The notes beneath the pieces were generated by a model. That model had not been told where the DNA came from. It did no database searches and was given only the letters and a program-made list of their open reading frames with translations. From Ascoidea asiatica (taxonomy: Eukaryota; Ascomycota; Saccharomycetes; Ascoideales; Ascoideaceae), in the NCBI GenBank assembly GCA_001600695.1, contig BCKQ01000015.1:322168-386167 (forward strand): a stretch of DNA of 64,000 nt, read 5' to 3'. This document shows positions 47,290 through 58,179 of the stretch, piece after piece; position 1 is the stretch's first letter; the number at the start of each line of letters is the position of its first letter. The position numbers and the translations under genes are program-made.

Positions 47290-50031
47290 GAAAAGGTTCG
47301 GTCTATTGTGTTATTATTTTTTTCAAGGATCTTCAGTTTATCTTCATGTGTTATTTCAACTTCGTTTGCTTTACCAATTCAAAAGTTTAAAAAGACTTTC
47401 TTTCCAGGTTGCAATCCATCTTTATGAAATACATCGATTTCTCTTGAGGTGTTTTTTTACTAGTTTGTTATTATTATTTTCAAAAATTTTCAAATTGTCT
47501 TCGCTATACGTTGATTTTTCAGTTGTTGATGCAGTTCATTTACTCTGACTCATTGATGATTTATTGTTATTGGTTTGATTATTATTGCGGCTATTACCTT
47601 TTTATGTCCACTGGGTTTATTTGTAGCATGAGAATTAGTATAGTGGGATTCAATGGTATTTGAATTATTTTTATTTACTTATTTATGATCAATATTATAA
47701 TTATGATTATCATTAGGACAGTTTCGAATAGTATAGCTTAGTATATTATCATATTGAGTATAATTTTCAACATCATATTCAGTTTAAAAATTTTTAAGAT
47801 ATTTTAAAGTTTGATATTCGAGAAATTGATTTGTACTATAAGTTGCTAATTCACTATTAGCAATTCTATCACAAGCAAAATTATCATCAAAAACTTCTTT
47901 ATTAGTAACTGTGCAAACGGTAGCAACATCATATCTATTCCAAAGACCATCCTTTTTAGGTTTTATCCTACCATAATAATGAGCGAAATAAATATGAAGT
48001 TAATGAATTAAAACACCATAAAGATCAAAATTGCGGTAATCTTTTAACATTTCTTTATTAGCTTCGTCGAAATATGACGAAAAATAATAGTATATGGAAA
48101 TTTATTACAATCATTAATTATATTTAATTGATCATAATTAAAATCTTTCTCAACTGTTTTTAATTATGAATGTAAAATGGTTGGAAAACTTTTATATACA
48201 ACACCTTGTTTTGCATCTTGCTGCCCAACTTCTCCAGAATCATATTGATATTTTGTGTCAAGTAATTCAACTTCAATATAATTTTTAATTGAATTTTTTA
48301 ATCCTTTTATTGGGTTAAGAATTAATTCAATATCGCAAAAATCTTCAATTCTTGAAGATTCATAATTAACATTATTACATTTAACATACCTTTTCACTTT
48401 ACCGACAAACTTATTTCATGAAAGAACTTCAACATTAGTTCCTTTCATGATATGTTCTATCCATTAAAATTTTATTTAATTCTTGTACATCATGTTTTGT
48501 GATTGCCTCGCAAGTATCGGAACTAAAAGATATTGGTAAATCAGAAGTATCAACAGAGCCTTCCAAAACTGGTAATTGATAAAATAATCTTTGTCAAGCA
48601 ATTGTAACAGCATTATGATCAGTTGAACCAAGTTTATAAATAATTTTTGTAAAATATTTCCTGTAAAAATAAGTTGGTAATAAAGAGTTTCAATAAAAGG
48701 TGGCAGCTTCATTTCTTAAACCACGGTAACCAGTATTGTTTTCGGAGTTATGATTTAAAAAAGTATGCCGTAAAACACCAGTTGAATCTTCAATCACATT
48801 TATAAATACCCTTATGCTTAAAATATTATCTGAACACAAATAACCTTGATTAAAATTTTGAACTTTTGATACACTTCTTAAATGAATAAAATTTGAAAAA
48901 CCCCAATCAGTTTCATCTTTAGAAAATCTGTGATCAGATTGGTTAAAAAATTTAATAGTTGAATTACTTGGATTCCCAATAAGTAAACCTAATTGAGCAC
49001 ATATATACCGATTATTATTATTTGGTTTATCAAAATTTTTATTATTTAAATCTTTTTTTACTTCAGGTGATAGTTGTAAATACATTCCAAAACAATTATT
49101 ATTATTAGCATTTCGAAAAAATACGATATTCCAAGTAAAATTACCAACAATATAACTTGGAGACGCAATTCTTTAATCTTTAATAGTTGTGAAGTTTTTA
49201 AGTTCCCAACTAAAGTATTGTGAATCTTTAATTTTATAATTTCCGTTGGTTAATTTAACCAAAAAATAAATTCTGTTGCAGGTGTTATATTTTTAATTTC
49301 TAAAATTTCAGATTCTGACTTAAGTTTATGATTATTATTATCTTTCATATCGGTATTAGTATTAATTTTATTATCATTACTTGCAATAGTAGTTGTAGTA
49401 TTTGATGTGGCTATTGTGGAATAAATGCTATAAGATATAGAATTTAAAATAGTATTAATATTAGTAATAGTATTTGCATTTGGTTCTTGAAGATAAGAAG
49501 TTGAAGAAGAGGAATTATAAGAGTCAGAAATTTGGTTATGGTTACTAATATCCATGATATTTGGATTATTTAAATTATTAGCATTTATATCAATATCCAT
49601 ATTTATATATTGGTAAAATGAATTTGAATAAGGTCATCTTCATAACCATCATTCTCATCCCCATGATCATCAATATTTTCTTGGAAATTTATACGGGAAT
49701 AATCATTAGTAATAATATTGGTTTTGTTATCATTTGAAGGAAGGGAGTTATCAATAAAGTCAATATTATTTATAATTTTATTAATATTATAAATAATATT
49801 GCTAATAGTATTTTGATTTTTAGTAATAACAGTTTTATAATTTTAGTTACAGTTGTTTTTTTTTGTAGGTTTATTTGAAATGGATGACGATTTATTTTCT
49901 AAATTCTTAACATTGCAAAACTAATCTCCAATTAAATTATTAAGTTGATCATTATTATTATTATTAATCAATGTATTATTATAATTTGACTATTCAGGAA
50001 TAGCATTTTTAAAATTTTATTAATCGGTGGC
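47290..50031 (-). pseudogene. USP7/Ubp15-like deubiquitinase relic, copy A
   Basis: Read leftward from about 50,031, an N-rich acidic N-terminus (FQENIDDHGDENDGYEDD) is followed by a MATH domain (TPATEFIFWLN near 49,260; FTWNIVFF near 49,115; DETDWGFSNFI near 48,920). Then comes GVLRHTFLNHNSENNTGYRG, the MATH-to-catalytic linker of USP7. The catalytic box G-A-T-C-Y reads A-A-T-F-Y, with phenylalanine (48,696-48,698) replacing the nucleophilic cysteine. HDVQELNKILMD near 48,455 and the histidine box AHYYGRIKPKKDGLW (His 47,979-47,981) are recognisable. Frameshifts and stops of all types occur. It sits inside the ABC transporter relic, bounded by CATTTT at both ends. Confidence 0.85.
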
Positions 50032-50990
50032 CATTTTCACATAAGTTAAATTATGTGCCCAAATTTCAATTGACGATCCTGGTTTTTAATCTGAAGGAAC
50101 TTTTAATTCGGCAAAAACTATTAAATAATCATAAACAATGAATTCACTAAAAGTAATTTGAACTTCTGCATTATATATATCTTCACCTCTCAAATTATTA
50201 TTACTTGAAGTTTCTGATAGACATACATAAAAAAGAGTTTTCATCAAGCCGGAAACCTTGAGTTTCAGGAAGAATTGACTTTGAAAAACTTGGAGAACAT
50301 GCAGAAGAACTGCCTAAAACTGCAACAAGTTCTCCACATTTTATTATACCATCCATTGGTTTTAAAATATCACAACTTTTCTGCTTTTTCTTAGATTATT
50401 ACTAGAAATTGAATTCGTCAACTTACTTGCTAATACTTTTTATAAAGTTCGCAAAAGATCCTAGAAAATCAGTATCAATTGAATTACATTAAACTCCTAA
50501 AATTTGATAATACAAACCTCAAGTAAAATGGTGATAATAGTTTTGATCTGAAACATATAACTTCCTTAGATTTCGAATCCATAATTTTGAATCAAAATGA
50601 TATGAACTTGGGTCTAATCTAATAATATTAATATCACCTTTAAGCTGATTTCATGCACTTGGACCATTACATATCGTTGAATCTCTTCTTAAAGTTTTAA
50701 ATAAATCAAAACCATTTTTTGATTAATTATTGTTATTAGCAGTATTATTTGAATATGCATTATTAATAAATTGATTCTCATTTATAGTACCGAGCGATAC
50801 ATCTTTGCCTAAAGTTGTTATATGCATATCAACCTCTTTATTAAATAGCTCACAATTATTAACAGAATTCAGATTATTTGCTACAGTATTATTTCACTTG
50901 AACATTTACATCATCGGAGGTGTAAGTTGCTTTTGATGCTTTTGCAGTTGTTACTTAATTCATAATCATCGGTTATTTATATTTTTGCTC
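50032..50990 (-). pseudogene. PDR-type ABC transporter relic, upstream piece
   Basis: On the minus strand, SSYHFDSKLWIRNLRKLYVS near 50,600 corresponds to the F-D-x-x-x-W-x-R-N segment before the first nucleotide-binding domain of PDR transporters. ILKPMDGIIKCGELVAVLG near 50,360 is the block leading into Walker A, but Walker A itself (G-R-P-G-S-G-C-S-T) has decayed to GSSSACSPSF. After a frameshift, RGEDIYNAEVQITFSEF near 50,195 and ELKVPSD near 50,105 match the x-Y-N-A-E-V-D-x-H-F-P and following segment. The piece ends at TYVKM, where the USP7 relic begins. Confidence 0.75.
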
Positions 50991-51539
50991 TGATTTCGTT
51001 TATTTTCACTTTTTCATTGCCCGTCTCCACTTTATGTACTGCTCCCCTCAATTATTTAATCCCAATTGACAATATTAGTATAAATATCCATTTGCATAAT
51101 ATTAACCATTACGTATTTTAATTGTTTGAAAATTTTAAGCTTTTCATTGTTACATTATCTTTTATCTGCTAATATTATTGAATTATTGTCTTTGTTCAAT
51201 ATCGATTATTCCAATATAACAGAGCGGTAATACTATACCACTAATAGCTACAATTCCATTTTAAATTTACCTTCATTCAACAACAATAATAATAGTTCTT
51301 TTACCTCAAGGGCCAATAGTGCAAATTCAAAATTGAAGCCAAAAAGAAATCATATTTTCAATCATGTTAATAATAATAAAAAGAAAAAACTAAATATCTT
51401 TGAGTCTTTGTTAAAGTAATCTTACCTATTTTAATATACTCGTTTTTTTCATTGAATTATTCTTAAAGAAGTAAACCTCAAAGAATTATGACTAAAAGCA
51501 TAACTGAGAATCATGGAATGATAACAGTAACAGGAAAAG

Positions 51540-52247
51540 CAATAGAATACATTAACAGAATAGCAGTGATAGCAGATACCCACATTTTTCATCATTCTTC
51601 ATTTACTAAAATATTTTGATTAATAGCTTATATCGAAAGAATTATTTCTGATAATAACAGTTGGAAAAATTATAAAAATTTAAATAACTCATTATTACCA
51701 AATTGAATTACATTGTTTGGTGATGGGGTTGATGGTGATAGATATTTATTATTTAAAAATGAAGAAATTTAATGGTTTGGCTATAATAGATTTAATTCAA
51801 TTACTAAAACTAATTAAATAATTAAAACAAATTGCAAAATTTATTAAAATCTAGCTGGTGATCATGATATTGGTTGGAATCCAAATATGGATTATCCTGT
51901 AAATAATAGATTCAGTTTATTTTGTGGTATGGAAGTCATATAAATTTGAGCACTACTTGTTTGTTCATAACTGTGGATACGGTTAATTTATCAGATTTAT
52001 ATATAGAAACGTAAAAAAATCGGAATTCATCAGATATGTTAAATCAGTATTTATCAAGCTATAATGAAAGATTTAACAACAACCAAGAGAACGCTCTTAA
52101 AGTTGTATTAACTTCAGTACCTCTTTTTATAGATCCAACCACAATCCCATATAATGCACCAACAGAAAATACTAAAGATCCATTTCCATTGAGGAATGGA
52201 GAAACTCATCAAACAATTTCAGATAAATCTTTATCAATTTATTAAAT
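51540..52247 (+). pseudogene. Ted1/Cdc1-like metallophosphoesterase relic, upstream piece
   Basis: The metallophosphoesterase motifs appear in order. IAVIADTHIFHH near 51,562 is the D-x-H site. AYIERIISDNNSWKNY near 51,630 follows. LFGDGVDGDR near 51,715 stands for L-G-D-x-x-D-G-G-R. NLAGDHDIGW near 51,850 stands for G-N-H-D-I-G, with N changed to D. VLTSVPLFIDPTTIP near 52,104 stands for L-x-H-x-P-L. This is the signature of the Ted1/Cdc1/MPPE1 branch, which removes ethanolamine phosphate from GPI anchors or acts at the ER/Golgi membrane. TAA and TGA codons interrupt the frame. The piece ends at SDKSLSIY, and the remainder resumes at 53,797. Confidence 0.65.
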
Positions 52248-53796
52248 GGCAAGTGTAATCTATATTCGAGATAATTAATGTAATTTATGAATTTCAAAAT
52301 CATAAAAATCTGAATATATATCGGAAGCGATTTTAGAAAATTTTAAAATTCAATAAAATTTATCAATAGTAAAATTAAATTTAATACCGCCACTTTTTAA
52401 AATTAATTTTAATTATTCATTCAAAATTTCAAAAAAATTAATTATTTTAATACTAATATCAAATAAAAAATTTAAAAATTCTAATATAGGGTGATTAATA
52501 ACATCTTTAAATAAGTTAATTGAAATTAAGGATACGTATTTTAATCTAAATTGTTTAAATAATGAATTATTTATTGATAATTTAGCATTTATTTATTAAT
52601 TATTTGATGAGACTATGGAGTTTGGTATTTCGGAGGTTACTGTTTGTCAAATTTTAAGTGAATATATCAAATTGAAAAAAGTCAAGTTTCAATTCATCAA
52701 ATAATAATAATAATAGAATCACTGATTTTAATGAATATAATTAATTTGATAGTCAACTAACTGATAATCATATTAATAGCGTAATAATATTAATTCAAGA
52801 GGTTCAATCGATTATACATATAAAAATCAATTAGAAAATGAGATTGCTTCGAGTATTTATAAATCATCAACACAATCATTGTCTTGGGGATCAAAACCTA
52901 TATTTTATAAAAAAAATTATTTTTTCATTGAAACTATTGCAAAAATTAATTTAACTGTAACTAGTGGTAATAATGCCAATAAATTTGAAAACTAAATAAT
53001 AAATGAACAAATTTTAATAAAATAATTTTTTCTGGAATGCCAATTTTAAAATTAGGTTTAAGTAAATATTTAGGTTCTGGTAAAATTTCAAATAATTTCA
53101 TTGATTCTTTTAATGAAATAAAATTTGATAATATAAATTTTCACCAATGTGTTCAATTGGAAAATATTCAAATAATAATATCAGAACTTTTAAACCACCA
53201 GCTGACAAATTTAAATTATCAATTATTAAAATTAATTCCATTAAAAAAAAACTTTTAATTGCATTAAAAAACACAAAATTTAAAATTAACGAATTATCAC
53301 CACTAATCGAACCTAATAAAACAAAATTATTAATAACTTTACAGCTATTTTCATTTTTTAAAAGAAATTCAGTTTAGAAAAATACGGAAAAATAATTCCA
53401 ATAATACAATATGAAAGAAAAAAAAATATTTTAATAGAAACAAGACTTAAAACTCAAATTGGTAATATTTATTTTGATTTTCACTGAAATATTATTGTCT
53501 AGAAAGTTTCTTCAATTAATGGTGGTAGATACTTTAAAAAGGTTTGAGAATTTACTGTAATTGATGACGATCTAAATGATGAAGTTAATAATTTTGATGA
53601 TAAATATCAAGAACATTTATCATCATAATCTGATCAAGAACAACAAGAAAAAAAAAAATATCAGAATAATTTAAATTATAAAGATAATAAATCTCACAAA
53701 TTGACTAAACATGAAAAAGATACATTAGAATTTGAAACAAAAAACAAGCAATCATGAAAAGGAAAATAAAAAAAAAGCCAATTTAGAAATTCAATT
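52248..53796 (+). pseudogene. Clathrin adaptor mu-subunit relic, copy 1, inside the phosphoesterase relic
   Basis: The blocks of an AP-1/AP-2-type mu subunit are in order. CLNNELFIDNLAFIYYLFDE near 52,550 and FGISEVTVCQILSEYI near 52,620 form the end of the longin half (D-N-F-x-x-I-Y-E-L-L-D-E-x-x-D-F-G). SLSWGSKPIFYKKNYFF near 52,880 is the S-W-R-x-x-G-I-x-Y-K-K-N start of the mu-homology domain. SGMPILKLGLSKYLG near 53,033 and NINFHQCVQL near 53,133 are equally diagnostic. After a frameshift, TFKPPADKFKLS near 53,171 matches F-x-P-P-D-G-E-F. NIIV(stop)KVSSINGG near 53,492 matches the N-x-I-V-W-K-I-x-x-x-x-G segment. Many stops and frameshifts occur. The last 200 bases are charged and repetitive. 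Confidence 0.75.
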
Positions 53797-53960
53797 TTAA
53801 ATATTATTAATCCAAATTGCATTTTAACCGGTGATGATAATCATTTTTTAGAAATTATCATTCAAAACATATTAAAGAAATTAGTGTTATATCATTTTCA
53901 AACAATATTAGCCTAACAAAACCTGGTTTTCAATTATTATTGGTTTTATATATGATTAAT
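53797..53960 (+). pseudogene. Ted1/Cdc1-like phosphoesterase relic, downstream piece
   Basis: INPNCILTGDDNHF near 53,810 is the S-G-D-D-H-D site of this family, and SLTKPGFQLLLVLYMI (read with frameshifts, 53,910-53,957) matches the conserved P-G-F-x-x-L-x-L end of the phosphoesterase core. It would directly follow SDKSLSIY of the upstream piece, from which it is separated by the adaptor-mu relic. Confidence 0.65.
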
Positions 53961-54419
53961 TTTAAAATTATTCAAAAATCTAATCCATTCAAGCCGCTTA
54001 ACAAAGTGTTTAAAAATTGAAAAAAAATTCAAAAGACCTTCATAAACTATAAAAATAATGATAATAATAGTAAACACGGTGACTACAATTAAAAATAAAA
54101 CAATCTTTGTATTATTACGATCTATTTTAAGAATTGATTTTGTTAAAATACTAATCCAACATTGATGCTGAAAATTCAAATTTTCATTCAACAACAAACT
54201 GGTCGTAAACAATTAGAATTCTAAATCAATATATGAAATTGGTAACAATATTAATTTATGTTTTATATCTTCTAATAAATGAAAAAACTAATTAAAACAC
54301 AAGTAACTAGAGATTTAAGTTTTCTTTTTTCACAACGGCTTCTGGAAGACCTTTCACATCTTGAATGACCTTCTCGAGCTGGGTGTCGATAGTTGATAAA
54401 TTATGATTTAACTCCGTTG
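53961..54419. other. No gene recognised
   Basis: AT-rich spacer; an 88-codon minus-strand frame here is hydrophobic and without a motif. Confidence 0.45.
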
Positions 54420-55080
54420 GTTGGTGTACAATCCTTATGCTACCAGGTGTTTTAATGGCTTTTCAAAATAAGAGATAAATCTTTTTTTGTTTTATCTTTT
54501 TCTTCTTTTAGATGTTTGGATTCCTAGTATGTCCGATAGATCTGATATATCTTCAAATTCAGGTAGCCGCTTGACACTTCAAAAGCGTTCTGTGGTTGGC
54601 TTTTGTTTTTTTTGAGGTTTTTTTTGCCAACCTATTTGTTTGTGGGCTTGATTCCATGCGTTTAATGGGAAACTATTTTATCTATAACAAATAAATTTCT
54701 CTTTTTATTTCTTTTAAAATAATTTGTTTCAAATTTATATTTTCTTTTTGTTTTTCAGAAATTAATGAATATGTTTTGGTAAGTTCTGTTTCTGGACGAA
54801 GTCCTGCTCCACCACCTGTAAGAGATCCATTTCCATTTTCTTTGTTTTAAAACATTGAAATCAATGTACACGTTTGTAAAACGTTGCTACAAAGTTTTTG
54901 CAGAAGAAAATGGGGTCCCATATTTTTGTTCAACATTTCTTGCAAAGTTTAGCATTTGTTTTTGTAGCTATTCTACTTAAATCAAGTTTGTCTGCCATTC
55001 GGGATAATACTAAGTTAGTTAGTTCTAAATGTTTAATAGGTGAGCAGTCACCTCTCTTTATTTGTTGAGAATTTTCGCTT
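54420..55080 (-). pseudogene. Myb/SANT-like protein relic, copy 1
   Basis: On the minus strand ENSQQIKRGD, LSRMADKLDLSRIA and, after frameshifts, KYGTPFSSAKTF, GGGAG, ETELTKTY, KQKENINLKQ and LILKAIKTPGSIRIVH are homologous to the plus-strand copy at 56,502-57,159. The pattern of an N-terminal helix-rich domain followed by S-A-K-T-F-K-x-R-F and a G-S/G-G-G-A-G loop resembles Myb/SANT-like DNA-binding domains of fungal and plant transposon-derived genes. The family call is tentative. Confidence 0.5.
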
Positions 55081-56501
55081 TTGTGAAATAAATATAAAAT
55101 ATTGAAAAAATAAATGGATTAATACGATTCTTTGATTGTTTTTGTGTTATCTCAAAAAAATGTTTTTTATAATTATTTTTTATTTCTTAATGTAGTTTAT
55201 TATAACTTTTCCTATATAACATTATTTAATTGAGAAGTTTTTGGCGTTGGTTAAGTCAGTCAGGAGCGTACCCATGTAGATTCGTTTTCTGAAAGCTCTT
55301 TTGTAAATTAGAAATCGAAATATTGATTACCAAATCATACTTTACGGGTGCAAAATATACCAGAATTTAACTGGCGCTCTAAGTTTCTTCCACTTATACC
55401 TCCTCTTACCAGAAGAAAAACTTAGGTAAAATTGTTCTACTACCAATTAGAATTACTGCCCTTACGTGCCCTATACAATTTTGGACAACCATTCTTAGAA
55501 TTCCAATCCTGTTATTTGGTTCAGTCAAATGTTTTAGTACACCTTTTTGTACCTGGATATAAACTAATTTTTAATTTATTTGTAGCCAGATTTCCAATCC
55601 GCTATCTAAAGAACGCTTGAACTAGCTCCGACCTCCAAGCTAGTAGAGCGTTCGCCACAACCAAGAATATGTTTTCAATCTGGGAAAATCGAACACTGTA
55701 GCTTCCATTTGATTGATTATGGTTAGCAAGAACTAAACTAATTAAACGCTTCACTTTGCAAATCGTATATTCAATTGTAGTAATGGTCGCTCTGGCCAGG
55801 TTGGAAAATGATGTGGAGAAAGTCTTAGTAGCACCTAGTTGGTTTCTAAAACCATATTCTTTTTGACGTGATCCTCGTCTCTTTGTAATTCAGCTGCCAG
55901 TGTACCCAAGTAGGTACACACTGAATTTGTCGAAACAACCACGGTGCATTCCAGTTACCCGGGTGTTAACTACATTTCCTGGGTGTTCCAAACTCAGGAA
56001 TGTGAAACGTTGGGCATTTTTTACATTAGAGTTTCCTGCCATGATTATTAAACCCCATTAGAGCACTTTTGCACAAGCTTTTTTTTTGATAAGTGGACCT
56101 ATAAGTGGAAGGAACGTGAACTCCACTTATCAGAGGAACACACTTTGAACTCCAGTTACGAGATAAGGGGTGTTATCAGCTGCACTTATTTTATCCCTGG
56201 CGTTCCCTAATCCACTTAAGTTAAGGTATTCTTAGCACCCGTGAAGTACCATTTTGTAATTGATATTTTCATTTGCAAAGAAAATATCTTTATAAAAACT
56301 AAATCTACACCGCTTGCCTCTCGTTAATTTAACCAACCCCAAAAACATTTTAATTAAAAATCCTTATATATCACAAATTACAATGAAACAAATTATACGA
56401 TAACAAACAGTTATAAAAAACTTTTTGGGCAATAACTCAAAAACATGTCAGCAAGGTACTAATTAAATTACTTTTTCATTTTGTTATATATTACAATTCA
56501 A
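55081..56501. other. Spacer between the divergent Myb/SANT-like copies
   Basis: No gene recognised. Near 56,090-56,240 the phrases ATAAGTGGACCTATAAGTGG and TCCACTTATCAGAGG form imperfect short repeats in both orientations. Confidence 0.45.
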
Positions 56502-57159
56502 ATGGAAAACTGTCAACAAGTCAAACAAGGTGACTGAAGACCTATGACAGCTTTAGAACGAGCGATATTTGTTTTATTTCTAAACCCAGAAATACTTGAT
56601 TTAAACAGTCGAACTCCAAAGAGAAACTAGAAAACATTTTAAGCAATGATTAACAAAAATAAGGGAACCTCATTTTCTTCAGCCAAAACTTTTAAAGAAC
56701 GTTTCACAAAAGAATACAATGATTTCAAAGAGTTGAGAAAACAAAAAGAGACTGGATCGCGTACAGTTGGTGGTGCAGGAATTCTTGCAGAAACAGAACT
56801 TACTGAAACGTATTGATCAATTTTTGAAAAAGAAAAAGAAAATATACATTTAAAGCAAAATCGACCAAAGGAAAAACAATTGAGAAAAATAGGTGCACTG
56901 GAAATAAAAGAGTTTGCCTTTAAAAAAATGGAATCCCAAACCCAAATCAATACATTGGCGAAACAACTGTAAAAAAAAAAACTTGACAAACAACTTTCGT
57001 GATACCCAACGTTTTCCTGATGGTAAAGAAATCTTAGGTATATCTGACAAAGTACGAATCTAAACACCTAAAAGACGACAAAACGATAAAACAAAAAAAG
57101 ATTTAAATGTCATTCTAGAGGCCATCAAAACAGCTGATAGCATCAGGATTGAAGGCTAA
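56502..57159 (+). pseudogene. Myb/SANT-like protein gene, copy 2, with in-frame stops
   Basis: From ATG 56,502 a single frame can be followed almost to the end at about 57,158 if in-frame TGA codons (56,535 and near 56,814) and a few TAA/TAG codons are ignored. Key segments are ENCQQVKQGD, TALERAIFVLFLNPEILDL, SFSSAKTFKERFTKEYNDF, a TGSRTVGGAG loop, a basic/acidic helical region (EKEKENIHLKQNRPKEKQL) and the tail KTKKDLNVILEAIKTADSIR. The predicted length is about 218 residues. The better of the two copies, it probably encoded a DNA-binding accessory protein of a Harbinger-like transposon, which is inference. Confidence 0.5.
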
Positions 57160-58179
57160 CCGGCACAGCTATAGTAAATTATTGATCTTTTTCATTAATT
57201 ACTTGGTTCAACTTAGCCTTGCTTTCTACTTTAATTACTTCTGTTTTGCTTAAGACTTTTAACCCACAATTACTTGTTTTGTGTTTTTCTCTTTGATTTA
57301 CTTTTTGCTAACCCTAATATTTATCAACTGCCAGGGCTCTACTGTGACCGTTCTAATTATTTGCCTTGTTAGGTTTTTCTCCGATCACATGTTTTCGTGG
57401 TCACCGGGTTGGCACCGGGGATGCAAATGCTTTTTGTTTTTCGTCCAATGAAAAATTTTCACTTCAATGAAAACATTTCACTTGTCTGAAAAACTTGGCA
57501 CTTGCTCAATTACTTTGGCAATTGTTCGCTGAATTGCAATCTGCTGCTGTTTTGCAAAGTTCTTTCCAGCTTTGCTAATTTAACATAAATAGCTTTTTTT
57601 CCTGTTTTATTTTCATTATCTCTTTTATATTTTTCTTTTTCCTTCTTTACCGAAAAATATACTTCTTTTTTATATATTAATTACCTCAATTATTTCTTTA
57701 ATATATTATTACAAGTTATAAAATTTATTAAGGTAAATAATAATTTATCAACTATGGTAGAATAGTTTGAGAGGTCCATTCAAGAAACGAAAGAACTTGT
57801 ACAGGTCTTTGTGCAAAAACCAAAATTAAATCCCTAGGTAATTGAAATCTTAATTTATTTGTTCATTTATTAGTAATTATAGCAAATTCATTAGTATCTT
57901 TACCTTTTTTAGTTACTGATTTAATAGTTGTATTACTTTCATCCTAATAAAATTAATTCTTAAAACTGATTGCAAAATTACAATCAGGTTTTAAATTTTA
58001 TTTGTACTCCTGATATTTACAATTATTTTCGATTTCTTTAAGCCTTGATAAGGTCTTTAGAATTTTAATTACTTTTTGAACAGTTTATTAAAACGCTTCG
58101 ACGGCTTAAATTTTTCAATATTTTTAAAATTCAAAATATATTTCTAAAAGCAGTAAGAAAACCTGGACTTGTTAGTCCC
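57160..58179. other. No gene recognised
   Basis: AT-rich sequence with no long frame. A T/C-rich tract lies at 57,560-57,680. The right edge may contain decayed C-terminal TBCD sequence. Confidence 0.45.

Noticed and set aside
47057-47548. 163-codon plus-strand ORF
   Set aside because: It is the antisense shadow of the ABC transporter relic, whose minus-strand translation has clear family motifs.
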